DNA from: Burkholderia sp. BCC0506 | GTDB lineage: Bacteria; Pseudomonadota; Gammaproteobacteria; Burkholderiales; Burkholderiaceae | Assembly: GCF_902833145.1 (NCBI RefSeq) | Contig: NZ_CADFEN010000008.1 | Coordinates: forward strand, 1 to 64,000 | Direction of reading: 5' to 3' | DNA length: 64,000 bases | Part shown: positions 44,877 through 54,560 of the stretch, in pieces | How the letters are laid out: every line of letters starts with the position of its first letter | Numbering within the stretch: position 1 is the first letter of the stretch | Notes under the pieces: model-generated | The model's input: only the letters and a program-made list of their open reading frames with translations | What the model was told of the DNA's origin: nothing | Databases searched by the model: none | Made by a program: the position numbers and the translations under genes

Positions 44877-45281
44877 TTATTCCGCGACGCTCTGTGTGCC
44901 GGCGCGCGCGATCTGCGCGTCCTGTTCGGACTTTACGCCAGACACGCCGATCGCGCCTGCGATCCGGCCGCCGACCGTGACCGGCACGCCGCCTTCGAGC
45001 AACCCCGTCAGCGGCGCGCTCAGAAACGCGGTGCGGCCACCGTTGATCATATCCTCATACGCCTTCGTCTCGCGACGGCCGAGCGCCGCCGCGCGCGCCT
45101 TGTCCTGCGCGATGGTGCTGCTGGCCGGCGACGCGCCGTTCAGCCGCGCGAACGCGAGCAGGTGGCCGCCGTCGTCGACGACCGCGATCGACACGGCCCA
45201 GCCGTGGCGTTCCGCTTCCGCGCGGGCCGCGGCGAGCATGCGCTCGGCATCGGCCAGTTCGAGTTCGGGTTTCGTTTGCAT
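44877..45281 (-). CDS. glcG: GlcG/HbpS-like protein (DUF336)
   Basis: A 134-aa protein of the GlcG/HbpS family: [39 protein letters not shown], then [19 protein letters not shown]. Members bind heme or cobalamin adenosyltransferase-type ligands, but the role of GlcG in glycolate operons is not settled. The ATG at 45281 has a strong GGAGG site. It lies directly downstream of the decayed glcF. Confidence 0.88.
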   Translation of the reverse strand: MQTKPELELADAERMLAAARAEAERHGWAVSIAVVDDGGHLLAFARLNGASPASSTIAQDKARAAALGRRETKAYEDMINGGRTAFLSAPLTGLLEGGVPVTVGGRIAGAIGVSGVKSEQDAQIARAGTQSVAE

Positions 45282-45303
45282 GGCTTTCCTCCGGAATGGG
45301 CGG

Positions 45304-45620
45304 TCAGTTGACCAGCCGGTTGTCGACGAGCTCGATCCAGTGGCGCACCAGCGTGCGGCCCGCGCCGTTCCGCTGAGTCTGGCATCCGACGTCGGCCGTG
45401 ACAATCAAGTTCGGCTGCGCGGCGTCCGGCGCGTCGAGCCTGTTGTCGCGTAGTGTCGTCGCGAGTTCGGGTTGCGTCGGCGAATACGTGTCGGCCGAGC
45501 CGCGGCACGGATGGCCGCCGGCGACATTCGTCAGATCGAAGCCGGGCCGTGCCAGGTGCTTTCGACCGCACCGCCGAGGCACTGCGCGTGCCGCAGCGTG
45601 CACGGGCGGTGGAGGCGACG
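45304..45620 (-). pseudogene. glcF: glcF remnant (glycolate oxidase iron-sulfur subunit, 3' end)
   Basis: On the minus strand the last 78 codons before TGA at 45304 read FDLTNVAGGHPCRGSADTYS, then PELATTLRDNRLDAP, LIVTADVGC and LVRHWIELVD. These match the C-terminal end of GlcF (pattern CCGSAGTYS, LRDRKL, IVSANIGC, VRHWIE). The first Cys of the CCG motif has become Pro. Just upstream, in another frame, PCTLRHAQCLGGAVES matches the preceding GlcF segment (PCTLQHGQ), so there is a frameshift at about 45545-45560. Nothing of the N-terminal ferredoxin part remains, nor of glcD or glcE. The 5' limit is approximate. Confidence 0.75.
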
Positions 45621-45793
45621 CGCTTATCGCGCATAGACGGGGTCGGAGCGCGGCAGGTCGCGCGCCGTCGCCGATACCGGTTGCGCACGAGAAGACCATC
45701 GGCGCGGTGGATGAACGGTCGCGCGGCGGCACGGGCGGGGGCTCGGCCCGCGCCGTACCCGCTAGAATTGCAGTTTTAGCCCGGAACACGTCC

Positions 45794-47251
45794 ATGTCTT
45801 TTGCCTCGCTTGGCCTGATCGAGCCGTTGCTGCGTAATCTGCAAGGCCTCAATTACCAGACACCCACGCCGGTGCAGGCCAAGGCGATTCCCGCCGTGCT
45901 CGGCGGCAAGGACGTCATGGCCGCGGCGCAGACCGGCACCGGCAAGACGGCCGGTTTCGCGCTGCCGCTGCTGCAACGGCTGGTGCAACATGGCCCGGCG
46001 GTGTCCAGCAACCGCGCGCGCGTGCTGGTGCTGGTGCCCACGCGCGAACTGGCCGAGCAGGTGCTGCAAAGCTTCGTCGAATACGGCAAGGGCCTCGATC
46101 TGCGGTTCCTGGCCGCGTACGGCGGCGTGAGCATCAATCCTCAGATGATGAAGCTGCGCAAGGGCGTCGACGTGCTCGTGGCGACGCCGGGCCGCTTGCT
46201 CGACCTCAATCGCCAGAACGCCGTGCAGTTCGATCAGGTGCAGACGCTGGTGCTCGACGAAGCCGACCGCATGCTCGATCTCGGCTTCGCGCGCGAACTC
46301 GACGCGGTCTTTGCCGCGTTGCCCGCCAAGCGCCAGACGCTGCTGTTTTCCGCGACGTTTTCGGACGAGATCCGCAAGATGGCGGCGGGCATTCTGCACA
46401 GCCCCGTCGATATCAGCGTCAGCCCGCCCAACGCCACGGCCAGCAAGATCAAGCAATGGGTGGTACCGGTCGACAAGCGGAACAAGCCCGACCTGTTCAT
46501 GCACCTGGTGGCGCAAAACAAGTGGGAGCACGCGCTGGTGTTCGTCAAGACCCGCAATGGCGTCGATTATCTGGCGCTGATGCTGGAGAAAGCGGGCTAT
46601 GCGGTCGACACGATCCACGGCGACAAGCCGCAACCCGCGCGTTTGCGCGCGCTGGAACGTTTCAAGGCGGGCGACGTGCAGATGCTGGTCGCCACCGATG
46701 TGGCGGCGCGCGGGCTGGATATCGACGATCTGCCGCTGGTGATCAACGTCGATCTGCCGATCGTCGCGCAAGACTACGTGCATCGTATCGGCCGCACCGG
46801 CCGCGCGGGTGCGAGCGGGGTGGCGGTGTCCCTCGTGTGCGCCGACGAAGCGCCGCAACTGGCCGCGATCGAAGCGCTGATCCGGCAGACGCTGCGGCGG
46901 GAGGAAGAGCCGGGTTTCGAAGCCGAACACCGCGTGCCGGAAACCAGCGCGACGGGGCAGATCATCAAGAAGCCCAAAAAGCCGAAGAAGCCGAAGGTGC
47001 CGCAAACCGCGCCGGTCGCCAGGCAGGCGCCCGGCAAGAAGCCGCACACGCCGGGCAACGAAGGCAAGCGCAAGCCTGCGGCGCAGCATGCGAAGCCAGC
47101 CGTCGGCACGGGAACGGACTACACCATCGGTAGCCCGTTCAGCGTGCACAAGCCGCGCGGCAAACCGGCCGGCAAGCCGGCTGCGGGGGCGGGGAAGCCG
47201 GCTGGCAAACCTGCCGGTGGTCGCGGCAAGCCTGGCAAACCGTCCCGGTAG
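45794..47251 (+). CDS. rhlE: DEAD-box RNA helicase, RhlE type
   Basis: A 485-aa helicase. The Q motif FASLGLIEPLLRNLQGLNYQTPTPVQ, Walker A AQTGTGKT, PTRELAEQ, the DEAD motif in LVLDEADRMLD, SAT in FSATFS and the C-terminal HRIGRTGRAG are all present. The tail (about residues 400-485) is basic and repetitive (KKPKKPKKPK, then GKPAGKPA repeats), suited to unspecific RNA binding. The start at 45794 gives the family N terminus; upstream codons belong to the glcF remnant on the other strand. A probable role is RNA remodelling or ribosome assembly in the cold. Confidence 0.93.
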   Translation: MSFASLGLIEPLLRNLQGLNYQTPTPVQAKAIPAVLGGKDVMAAAQTGTGKTAGFALPLLQRLVQHGPAVSSNRARVLVLVPTRELAEQVLQSFVEYGKGLDLRFLAAYGGVSINPQMMKLRKGVDVLVATPGRLLDLNRQNAVQFDQVQTLVLDEADRMLDLGFARELDAVFAALPAKRQTLLFSATFSDEIRKMAAGILHSPVDISVSPPNATASKIKQWVVPVDKRNKPDLFMHLVAQNKWEHALVFVKTRNGVDYLALMLEKAGYAVDTIHGDKPQPARLRALERFKAGDVQMLVATDVAARGLDIDDLPLVINVDLPIVAQDYVHRIGRTGRAGASGVAVSLVCADEAPQLAAIEALIRQTLRREEEPGFEAEHRVPETSATGQIIKKPKKPKKPKVPQTAPVARQAPGKKPHTPGNEGKRKPAAQHAKPAVGTGTDYTIGSPFSVHKPRGKPAGKPAAGAGKPAGKPAGGRGKPGKPSR

Positions 47252-47285
47252 CCTGAAGCCTTTCCGGCATCACCGATGATGTGCG

Positions 47286-47690
47286 ATGACTGAAGTGAGA
47301 GAAGGCATGACGACGACATTCGACGAGGCGACAACGGCGGCGATCGCCGCGTTTGCGCAACTGGATTTCTACACGGCCGTGCAAGCGATGCGTGCCGAGG
47401 CCGATTACGACCGCGAACGAGACCAGTGGATCTCGCGCTATATCGACGAGCACGGCGGCGGCGCCGACGATGCGGAATACGACGCGTTGCACGCGCGGGC
47501 CCAGGCCACGCCGGAATACGCGCAGTTCGTCGACGCGGTCCGGCGGGAAATTCTCGAGTACTTCGGGGTGACCGACGATCAACTGGACTGCATGGTCGTG
47601 CTGCGCGAGGACGACAGCGATGAACTGTGGGCGGAGGTCAACCGGCAGCGCAACGCGCTGGGAACCGGTGAAGTACGCGGAGATCTCTGA
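47286..47690 (+). CDS. acidic protein of unknown function
   Basis: A 134-aa, strongly acidic, helical protein (FDEATTAAIAAFAQLDFYTAVQAMRAEADYDRERDQWISRYIDEHGGGADDAEYDAL...). It has no signal peptide, membrane span or domain that I recognise. Two starts are possible, ATG 47286 or ATG 47307; a GAGAAGG lies too close to the second and the first lacks a clear site. It follows rhlE by 34 nt and may be co-transcribed. Confidence 0.6.
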   Translation: MTEVREGMTTTFDEATTAAIAAFAQLDFYTAVQAMRAEADYDRERDQWISRYIDEHGGGADDAEYDALHARAQATPEYAQFVDAVRREILEYFGVTDDQLDCMVVLREDDSDELWAEVNRQRNALGTGEVRGDL

Positions 47691-47728
47691 TCGCGGGTGA
47701 CCGTCGTGCTCCGGCACTCGCCGGTCAA

Positions 47729-48670
47729 TCAATCTTCTCGCGCAAGCCGCAGCAAGATATCGGCGAGGGCCCGAATTTTCGGTTGTGGCGCACGCTGGGG
47801 CGGATAGACGAGGAAGTAGGAAAGGCCGTCTTCAGCCACCTCCTCGAACGGTGTCACCAGCGATCCGGCACGGAGTCGGTCTCTCGCCATCCGCGGGTCG
47901 CCGATTGCAATGCCATGTCCTTCCATCGCTGCCGCGAGCGTCAATTCGAGGGTATCGAATACCAGTCCGCGTCCCGCATCGATCTGGCGGGCCCCGACAT
48001 GATCGAGCCAGCATCGCCACTCCGCGCGGCTGGGCCCGGGATGGAGCAAATCGACGTGCGCCAGGTCGGCAACGGATCGCAGTGAGGTCGCCAACGCGGG
48101 CGCGCACATCGGCGTGAGCGTCTCGGGAAACAGCGGGACCGCCTCCATGCCGGTCCACTGTCCCGTGCCGCGCACGACGATGGCGTCGACGTCGGACGTC
48201 GCGAAATCCGGCGTATCGTCCGCGGATGTCGAAATACGAAGCTCCGTCCCGCTCATGGCGCGATGGATGTCCGGCAGACGCGGGAGCAACCAGCGAACGG
48301 CGAACGTGGACGGCAACTTCAGCGTGAGCACCGAGGTCGCCCGTGCGCGGGAATCCGCGTGCTGAACCAATTGCGTGAGCACGTTGACCGCGACCGTCAG
48401 CAGTGCATTTCCTTCTGCGGTCAACGACAGGCCCGACACATGCCGCACAAAGAGTGCGCATCGATAATGCGTTTCCAACTGCTGTATCTGGCGGCTCACC
48501 GCGCCTTGCGTGCGGCAGAGGTGATCCGCGGCCTTGCTGACGCTGCCGAGCTGCGCCGCTGCGACGAATGACTGAATCGCCGCCAACGGCGGGAGCGGCC
48601 GCGTCAGGTCAGCCAGCGGATATGCATGCGGCGCATACCCGGGTTGCGAATTTTTCGATTGTTCGGTCAT
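47729..48670 (-). CDS. LysR-family regulator, GcvA-like
   Basis: A 313-aa LysR regulator. The HTH begins at about residue 27 (LPPLAAIQSFVAAAQLGSVSKAADHLCRTQGAVSRQIQQLETHYRCALFVRH), after an N-terminal extension that is long for the family. The effector domain is of the GcvA/AmpR type. It is divergent from the SnoaL-like gene across 82 bp and is its likely regulator. Confidence 0.87.
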   Translation of the reverse strand: MTEQSKNSQPGYAPHAYPLADLTRPLPPLAAIQSFVAAAQLGSVSKAADHLCRTQGAVSRQIQQLETHYRCALFVRHVSGLSLTAEGNALLTVAVNVLTQLVQHADSRARATSVLTLKLPSTFAVRWLLPRLPDIHRAMSGTELRISTSADDTPDFATSDVDAIVVRGTGQWTGMEAVPLFPETLTPMCAPALATSLRSVADLAHVDLLHPGPSRAEWRCWLDHVGARQIDAGRGLVFDTLELTLAAAMEGHGIAIGDPRMARDRLRAGSLVTPFEEVAEDGLSYFLVYPPQRAPQPKIRALADILLRLARED

Positions 48671-48752
48671 CGGTGCATCGCTATCGTGCGTCTACCGGAT
48701 GCCCTGTTCTTGCGAATGAACGGGGGTGTCGACGAATGATCGGAGGATAATT

Positions 48753-49151
48753 TTGGGCTCAACGTCGGAATCACTCTACACGGAACAGGTTCGCGCCTAC
48801 CTTCGGGAACTGGAGCGCGGCGATGTCGGTGCCATCTGTGCGCTCTTTACGCCGGACGCGCGGATTTTCTCGCCATTTCTCGGCTGGATGCACCCCGAGC
48901 CGTTCTTTTCGAAGGTCGCGGCCGCGTCGGGAGCAAGCAGGATTACACCGATCGACATCTGCGTCAGCACGAGCGGGGCTCGACGTGCGACAGGTTACTT
49001 CATCTACGATTGGGGCCTGAAAGACGGTTCGGTGGCGCGCTTCGAGTGCGTCGACGTGTTCGAATTCGACAGCGCGGGGCGCATCGAACGGATGATCATC
49101 GTCTACGACACCCATCCGATTCGCAATACGGTCGGCGACAAGTACGCGTAG
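48753..49151 (+). CDS. SnoaL-like (NTF2-fold) protein with TTG start
   Basis: A 132-aa protein of the SnoaL/ketosteroid-isomerase-like fold: YLRELERGDVGAICALFTPDARIFSPFLGW, then YDWGLKDGSVARFECVDVFEFDSAGRIERMIIVYD. The start is set by GGAGG at 48742-48746, which points to the TTG at 48753; a GTG at 48726 lacks a site. It could be a small isomerase or hydrolase, or a binding protein; the substrate is unknown. It is divergent from the GcvA-like LysR gene. Confidence 0.8.
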   Translation: MGSTSESLYTEQVRAYLRELERGDVGAICALFTPDARIFSPFLGWMHPEPFFSKVAAASGASRITPIDICVSTSGARRATGYFIYDWGLKDGSVARFECVDVFEFDSAGRIERMIIVYDTHPIRNTVGDKYA

Positions 49152-49292
49152 CCGAATCGATGTCGATCAAAGTCGCGCTCGACCGTTCAGGCGCGTCGAA
49201 ACCGCGGCACGCTGCGAGTTTGATCGGTTGACGGCGTGGAAGCCTGGATGACGGGCGAGGTCCGTCGAGCGACCCCTACCCGAATCCGCAAC

Positions 49293-49315
49293 GAAAAAAG
49301 CCCGCCGAAGCGGGC
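49293..49315 (-). terminator. terminator of the galactoside ABC operon
   Basis: On the minus strand GCCCGC-TTCG-GCGGGC is followed by TTTTTT. It lies 49 nt after the last permease gene. Confidence 0.85.
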
Positions 49316-49363
49316 AACCTCACGATGCGGAGGGGGAGATGCGAAAGCGCGAGCGGCGCGCGT

Positions 49364-50215
49364 TCAGCCTTTTGTCGCGCCGAACGTGAGCCCCGCGACG
49401 AAGTGCTTCTGCATCGCGAAGAACATCGCGACCGACGGCAGCGCGGCGAGAATCGACCCGGCCGACACGAGATTCCACGAAGTCGTCCATTGCCCCTTCA
49501 ACGCCGCGACGCCCGCCGTGATCGGCGCGGCCTCGTCGCCCTGCGTGAGGCACAGCGCCCAGAAGTAATCGTTCCACACGAACGTGAACACGAGAATCGC
49601 GAGCGCGGCGAGCGCCGGCCGGATCAGCGGCAGCACGATGCGCCAGAACACCGTCCATTCGCCCGCGCCCTCGATGCGCGCCGCCTCGATCAGCTCGAAC
49701 GGCAGTTGCTTGATGAAGTTGCGCAGGAACAGCGTGCAGAACCCGGTCTGAAACGCGACGTGAAACAGGATCAGCGCTTCGACGGTATTGAACACGCCGA
49801 GCCTGAGCGACAGGTCGCGCACCGGAATCATCAGCACCTGCACCGGCACGAAGTTGCCGGCGACGAACGTGCCGAACAGCGCGGTGTTGCCGCGAAACCG
49901 GTAGGTCGCGAGCGCGAAGCCGGCCATCGCCGCGAGCGCGATCGAGCCGATGACCGACGGCACCGTGATCTGCACGCTGTTCCAGAAGTAATGCAGCATC
50001 GGCGACGTCGTCAGCGCATCGCGATAGTTCTCGATCATCGAGAAATGCCGTGGCCAGCCCCAGTAGTGGCCTTCGACGAGTTCCTCGGTCGAGCGCACCG
50101 ACGTGACGAACACCGCGATCATCGGCAGCAGCCAGATCACGAGCGCGACCGGCAGCGACAGCTTGTACAGCCGGCGCGATACCGGCTTCCAGTGGGCAAC
50201 GGGCGTCGGAAACAT
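49364..50215 (-). CDS. sugar ABC transporter permease, MalG type
   Basis: A 283-aa inner-membrane permease of the carbohydrate CUT1 family, with six predicted spans, the first at about residues 20-40 (LSLPVALVIWLLPMIAVFV). The EAA loop that contacts the ATPase is ELIEAARIEGAGEWTVFWRIVLPLIRPAL. GGGAG lies before the ATG. Last gene of the operon: ATPase, GH42, binding protein, MalF-type, MalG-type. Confidence 0.94.
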   Translation of the reverse strand: MFPTPVAHWKPVSRRLYKLSLPVALVIWLLPMIAVFVTSVRSTEELVEGHYWGWPRHFSMIENYRDALTTSPMLHYFWNSVQITVPSVIGSIALAAMAGFALATYRFRGNTALFGTFVAGNFVPVQVLMIPVRDLSLRLGVFNTVEALILFHVAFQTGFCTLFLRNFIKQLPFELIEAARIEGAGEWTVFWRIVLPLIRPALAALAILVFTFVWNDYFWALCLTQGDEAAPITAGVAALKGQWTTSWNLVSAGSILAALPSVAMFFAMQKHFVAGLTFGATKG

Positions 50216-50236
50216 GGTGAATGAACTCCCGAAAGG

Positions 50237-51178
50237 TCACTGTTCGTTGCGCAGCATGCGGCGCAACTGGAAGGCGATGTAGACGAGCATGATCGCGAAC
50301 AGCACGACCGCGATCGACGCGGAATAGCCGAGCCGGTAGTACTTGATCGCCTGGTCGTACATGTAATACGCGAGCACGGTCGAGCTTTCGAACGGGCCGC
50401 CGCCCGTCATCACCGAGATCAAATCGAAGCTGCGCAGCGCGCCGATCACCGTGACGACGATCGCCATGAAGGTGGTCGGCCGCAGTTGCGGCAGCACGAC
50501 GTGCCACAGCAGCGCGAAGCCGCGCGCGCCTTCCATCCGCGCGGCTTCGATCTGTTCCGGATTGACCGACGTGAGGCCGGTCAGGTACAGGATCATGCAG
50601 TACGCCGTTTGCGGCCACAGCGCGGCGAACACGATGCCGAACGTCGCGTAGCGCGCATCGCCGAGCACCGGGATGCCGTGCCCGGCGATGAGCGCGAGCA
50701 GCCCGAAGGTCGGATCGTAGAACCACGAGAAGATCAGCCCGACGACCACGCCCGACAGCACGAACGGCGCGAAGAACAGCGACTTCACGAGCCGGATGCC
50801 GCCGACCGCCTGGTTCAGGTACAGCGCGAGCGCGAGGCCGAGCGGCGGCGCGAGCATGAACAGCACGAGCCAGATCACGTTGTTGCGCAGCGCGGTGTAG
50901 AACGTCGGCGCATGCAGCAGCTCCGCGTAGTTCGCGAGACCGACGAAGGTGCGCTCGGTCATCCCGTCCCAGTTGTACAGGCTCAGCCACAGCGTCGACA
51001 GGATCGGCCAGATCACATAGACGGAAACCATCGCGCAGGCCGGCGCGAGAAAGAGCCAGGCGGCGCGCCGTTGCCGCCGCACGGCGGGCGACGGGCGGCG
51101 GGCGGGCCACGCGGCGGCGGACGGGCCGCGCGGCGGCGCGGTGCCGGCGGGCGGGGGGGACGTGGTCGGACTGGACAC
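50237..51178 (-). CDS. sugar ABC transporter permease, MalF type
   Basis: A 313-aa CUT1 permease starting with GTG (AGGAGG 6 nt upstream). The Pro-rich N-terminal tail of about 35 residues is followed by six spans and the EAA loop IEAARMEGARGFALLWHVVLPQLRPT. It lies 21 nt before the MalG-type gene. It forms the membrane heterodimer with that protein. Confidence 0.94.
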   Translation of the reverse strand: MSSPTTSPPPAGTAPPRGPSAAAWPARRPSPAVRRQRRAAWLFLAPACAMVSVYVIWPILSTLWLSLYNWDGMTERTFVGLANYAELLHAPTFYTALRNNVIWLVLFMLAPPLGLALALYLNQAVGGIRLVKSLFFAPFVLSGVVVGLIFSWFYDPTFGLLALIAGHGIPVLGDARYATFGIVFAALWPQTAYCMILYLTGLTSVNPEQIEAARMEGARGFALLWHVVLPQLRPTTFMAIVVTVIGALRSFDLISVMTGGGPFESSTVLAYYMYDQAIKYYRLGYSASIAVVLFAIMLVYIAFQLRRMLRNEQ

Positions 51179-51232
51179 GGCAAGCCTCCTGAACGGACAC
51201 GGCGGCGCGCGGCCGCCGGTTGGGTCACGCGA

Positions 51233-52492
51233 TCACTTCTTGTAGATCCGCTTGCGGGTCTGTTCGAGTTGCGCGAGCACCGTATCGAGCTGCGCGGGAT
51301 TCGCGAGGAACTGCTGCATCCCCTTCATCCCCTCGTCGGCCATTTCCTTGGTCATGTCGCGGTCGTAGAACTGCGCGACGCCGCCCTTCGTGTCGGCGAG
51401 GATCCGGAAGCCGATGCGCGAGATCGGATCGGCCGGCTCGGGCGACTTGCTGTTGGCCGACAGCGAGCCGAGCCCTTCGGCGAGCTTCGCGCCCATCTCC
51501 GGCGTTTCGACGAATGCGAGGAACGTATGCGCGTCGGCCTTGTTCTTCGCCTTGGTCGGGATGTGCAGCGATTCGACCGGGCCGTCCTCGGCGGTCGGCA
51601 CCTTCGGGTCGATGATCGGGAAGCGGTAATAGCCCATTTCAGGCTTCACGTTCGGCGGGAAACCCGCCGCGATGAACGTGCCCATCAGCATCATCGCGGC
51701 CTTGCCCTGGAACAGGAACGGCTGCGCGCCGTCGAGATCGTAGGACAGCGCGTTGTCGATGAAGTAGCCGGCATCGATCAGCGATTTCCACGTCGTGTAG
51801 ACCTTCTTCACGCGCGGGTCGGTGTACGGCACGTCGCCGGCCATCAGTTGCTGGTGGAACGCATTGCCGTTCAGGCGCAGGTCGAGATAGTCGAACCAGC
51901 CGGCGAGCGTCCATGCGTCGCGGCCGCCGATCGCGATCGGCGTGATGCCCGCCGCCTTCAGCTTCTTGCATGCGTCGAGAAACTGGTCCCAGGTCTTCGG
52001 CTCGTCGGCGATGCCGACCTTGCGAAACAGGTCCTTGCGGTAGAACAGCCCCCACGAGTAGTAGACGGTCGGCGCCGCGTACTGCTTGCCGTTGTACGAC
52101 GAGGCGCTGCGCGTCGACGCATACATCGCGTCCCAGCCGTTCTTCGTCCAGTCGCCGCTCAGGTCCTCGAACAGCCCGCGCTTCGCGTAGTACGCCATGC
52201 GTTCGCCGGCATGCCAGTTCACGACGTCCGGCGCGACGGTGGTGAGCCACGCGGGGAGCTGCACCTTGTACGCTTCCTCGTCGACGAAGGTCGGCTTCAC
52301 GTCGATGTCCGGGTGGGCCTTGTGGAACGCTTCGATCGTCGATTGCCAGACCGCGCGCTGGCTCGCGCCCTTGAACGCGATGTTGATCGTCAGCGTGCCC
52401 GCGTCGGCCGGCGCTGCGGCGCCGAACGAAGCGAACGCGATGGCGGCGGCGCTCGCCAGCCGGGCGGCGACGCGAAGGGGGCGATGTGTCAT
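51233..52492 (-). CDS. sugar ABC transporter substrate-binding protein
   Basis: A 419-aa periplasmic binding protein with a signal peptide cut near residue 32 (ASFGAAAPADA). The mature fold has LTINIAFKGASQRAVWQSTIEAFHKAHPDIDVKPTFVDEEAYKVQLPAWL and later GKAAMMLMGTFIAAG, typical of CUT1 binding proteins. ATG 52492 is preferred over the ATG four codons upstream because GGAG lies 6 nt before it. Given the GH42 gene in the operon, a beta-galactoside or arabinogalactan oligosaccharide is the likely ligand. Confidence 0.92.
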   Translation of the reverse strand: MTHRPLRVAARLASAAAIAFASFGAAAPADAGTLTINIAFKGASQRAVWQSTIEAFHKAHPDIDVKPTFVDEEAYKVQLPAWLTTVAPDVVNWHAGERMAYYAKRGLFEDLSGDWTKNGWDAMYASTRSASSYNGKQYAAPTVYYSWGLFYRKDLFRKVGIADEPKTWDQFLDACKKLKAAGITPIAIGGRDAWTLAGWFDYLDLRLNGNAFHQQLMAGDVPYTDPRVKKVYTTWKSLIDAGYFIDNALSYDLDGAQPFLFQGKAAMMLMGTFIAAGFPPNVKPEMGYYRFPIIDPKVPTAEDGPVESLHIPTKAKNKADAHTFLAFVETPEMGAKLAEGLGSLSANSKSPEPADPISRIGFRILADTKGGVAQFYDRDMTKEMADEGMKGMQQFLANPAQLDTVLAQLEQTRKRIYKK

Positions 52493-52557
52493 GTGTGTCT
52501 CCATTCCTGTGTGTCGTTGTGCGTGGCCGGCGCTTCATCGGGCGCCGGGGGCGGTTG

Positions 52558-54552
52558 CTACGAACGGCTTCGATACACGGCGACGCCTTGCGGCTCGACC
52601 TGCGCGGCGCCGACCACGAACGCGGACGGCGGCACCGCGTCGATCGTGTGCGGTGTGCCGGCGTAGTTGAACACGTAAGTCAGGCCGCCGCGCCGGCTCA
52701 CGCGTACGGCGTCGCCGAGCGGCGTCGGGGCCAGGCCGGCTTCGGCCGCGACATCGGCGAACAGGCGCACCGTGGTCGCATCGTCGAACAGCGCGGCCCA
52801 GTAGTGCAGCGGGCCGTGCGATATGCAGGCCGGATGACCGTCGGCGAAGCGCGCATGCACCACGCCGCGTGCGTCGTCGTCGTTGAGCTGGACGAGATCG
52901 CGCCAGTGACGCGCGTCGCCCGCGAGCGGCGAGCCGTCGCGCAGCGTGCCGTCGATCCGCGCGGTCACGTTCGGCCGCAGCGACTCGACGCGCCACACGC
53001 GCACCGGCAGGATCGACGCGAGCGGGCCGGGCGGCAGCGCCGGCGGAATCTGCAGGTCGACGGTTTTCGAGCCGGTGCGCGGCCCGAACACCGCATGGGC
53101 GCCCGACGCGGCGAGCCGCGACGCGAAATCGTCCGGCACGATCGGCAGCGGCGGCACGACGACGAGACGGTAGCCGTCGAGCGGCGCGTGCGGCGACACG
53201 ATGTCGACGTCGAGGCCGAGCGAGCGCAGCGCCGAGTAGTACTCGAACGCGAAACGCGGGTAGTGGAAATCGGCGCCCTGCGGCTGCACTTCGAACAGCC
53301 ACTTCGCCTCGTAGTCGAAGACCAGCGCGACCGGTGCGCGTACCGCGCCGTCCGCGTCCGCATCGGCGCCCGCATTGAGCACGGCGACGATTTCCTGCGC
53401 GACACGCTGCGCTTCGCGGCCGCCTTCGTCGAGCTGGTTGTCGGGTGTATTCAGGCCCGCATGCATCTGCTCCTGCGCGAACGGCGCCTGCCGCCAGCGG
53501 AAGTACGACACGCAGCCGGCGCCGTGCGCGAACGCTTCCCAGCTCCACAGCCGCACCATGCCCGGCAGCGGCGCGGGGTTCCAGTGCGCCCAGTTCACGG
53601 GGCCGGGCTGCTGCTCCATCACCCAGAACGGCAGCTTCGACATGCCGCGATACAGATCGTGATTGAACGACGCGAAATCCGGGTGGCCGGTACGCAGCCA
53701 GCGCGCCTTCACGTCGGGTGCGAACCACAGCTCCTCGAGCGCGCCGAGCGGATAGCTGTCCCACGTCGCGACGTCAAGGTCGCGCGCGACTTCGTAATGA
53801 TCGAACTCGGTGAAGAGCTGCATGAAGTTGTGCGCGACCGGCCGGCCCGGCGAGTGCGCGCGGATCACGTCGACCTGCATCCGGTGATAGCGTGCGAGCT
53901 CGTCGGACGCGAAGCGCCGGTAGTCGAGACGATGCGTCGGATGGGCTTCGGTCACGGTGCCGACGGGGGCGTCGACTTCGTCGAAATGGCGATACTCCAT
54001 GCTCCAGAACACGGTGCCCCACGCGCGGTTCAGCGCGTCGATCGTGCCGTAGCGCGCCTTCAGCCATTCGCGGAAGCGTACGAGCGCGGCCGGCGAGTAG
54101 CTGACGACCGTTTGATGGCAGCCGAGCTCGTTGTCGGTCTGCCAGTAGCGCACGGCCGGATGGCGGCCGTAGCGTTCGGCGACCGCCGTGCAGATCTGGC
54201 GCGATGCTTCGAGATAGGTCGGCGACGAGAAATCGTAGTGGCGGCGCGAGCCGAACTTGCGCGGCTGGCCGTCGGCGCCGATCGCGAGGATGTCGGGATG
54301 GCGGTCGACCAGCCACTTCGGCGGCGTGGCGGTCGGCGTGCACATCACGATCTCGAGGCCGGCCGCGCCGAGCACGTCGACCGCGCGGTCGAGCCAGCCC
54401 CAGTCGTATTCGCCGGGCGACGGCTCCATGCGGCTCCACGCGAATTCGGCGATCCGCACCTGCTCGATGCCGAGCGCTTTCATTCGGCGGGCGTCGTCCG
54501 CCCACATCGATTCCGGCCAGTGTTCCGGGTAGTAGCAAACTCCGAGGCGCAT
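52558..54552 (-). CDS. beta-galactosidase, glycoside hydrolase family 42
   Basis: A 664-aa GH42 enzyme. [44 protein letters not shown] is the N-terminal family block. The acid/base Glu142 lies in TDNELG and the nucleophile Glu313 in [11 protein letters not shown]. The catalytic TIM barrel is followed by the trimerisation domain (about 395-610) and a short beta domain. There is no signal peptide, so it acts on imported oligosaccharides in the cytoplasm. GH42 enzymes hydrolyse beta-galactosides, and some also alpha-L-arabinopyranosides, which would suit the neighbouring arabinose genes. AAGGA precedes the ATG, 8 nt after the ATPase gene. Confidence 0.95.
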   Translation of the reverse strand: MRLGVCYYPEHWPESMWADDARRMKALGIEQVRIAEFAWSRMEPSPGEYDWGWLDRAVDVLGAAGLEIVMCTPTATPPKWLVDRHPDILAIGADGQPRKFGSRRHYDFSSPTYLEASRQICTAVAERYGRHPAVRYWQTDNELGCHQTVVSYSPAALVRFREWLKARYGTIDALNRAWGTVFWSMEYRHFDEVDAPVGTVTEAHPTHRLDYRRFASDELARYHRMQVDVIRAHSPGRPVAHNFMQLFTEFDHYEVARDLDVATWDSYPLGALEELWFAPDVKARWLRTGHPDFASFNHDLYRGMSKLPFWVMEQQPGPVNWAHWNPAPLPGMVRLWSWEAFAHGAGCVSYFRWRQAPFAQEQMHAGLNTPDNQLDEGGREAQRVAQEIVAVLNAGADADADGAVRAPVALVFDYEAKWLFEVQPQGADFHYPRFAFEYYSALRSLGLDVDIVSPHAPLDGYRLVVVPPLPIVPDDFASRLAASGAHAVFGPRTGSKTVDLQIPPALPPGPLASILPVRVWRVESLRPNVTARIDGTLRDGSPLAGDARHWRDLVQLNDDDARGVVHARFADGHPACISHGPLHYWAALFDDATTVRLFADVAAEAGLAPTPLGDAVRVSRRGGLTYVFNYAGTPHTIDAVPPSAFVVGAAQVEPQGVAVYRSRS

Positions 54553-54560
54553 GCCGATCC

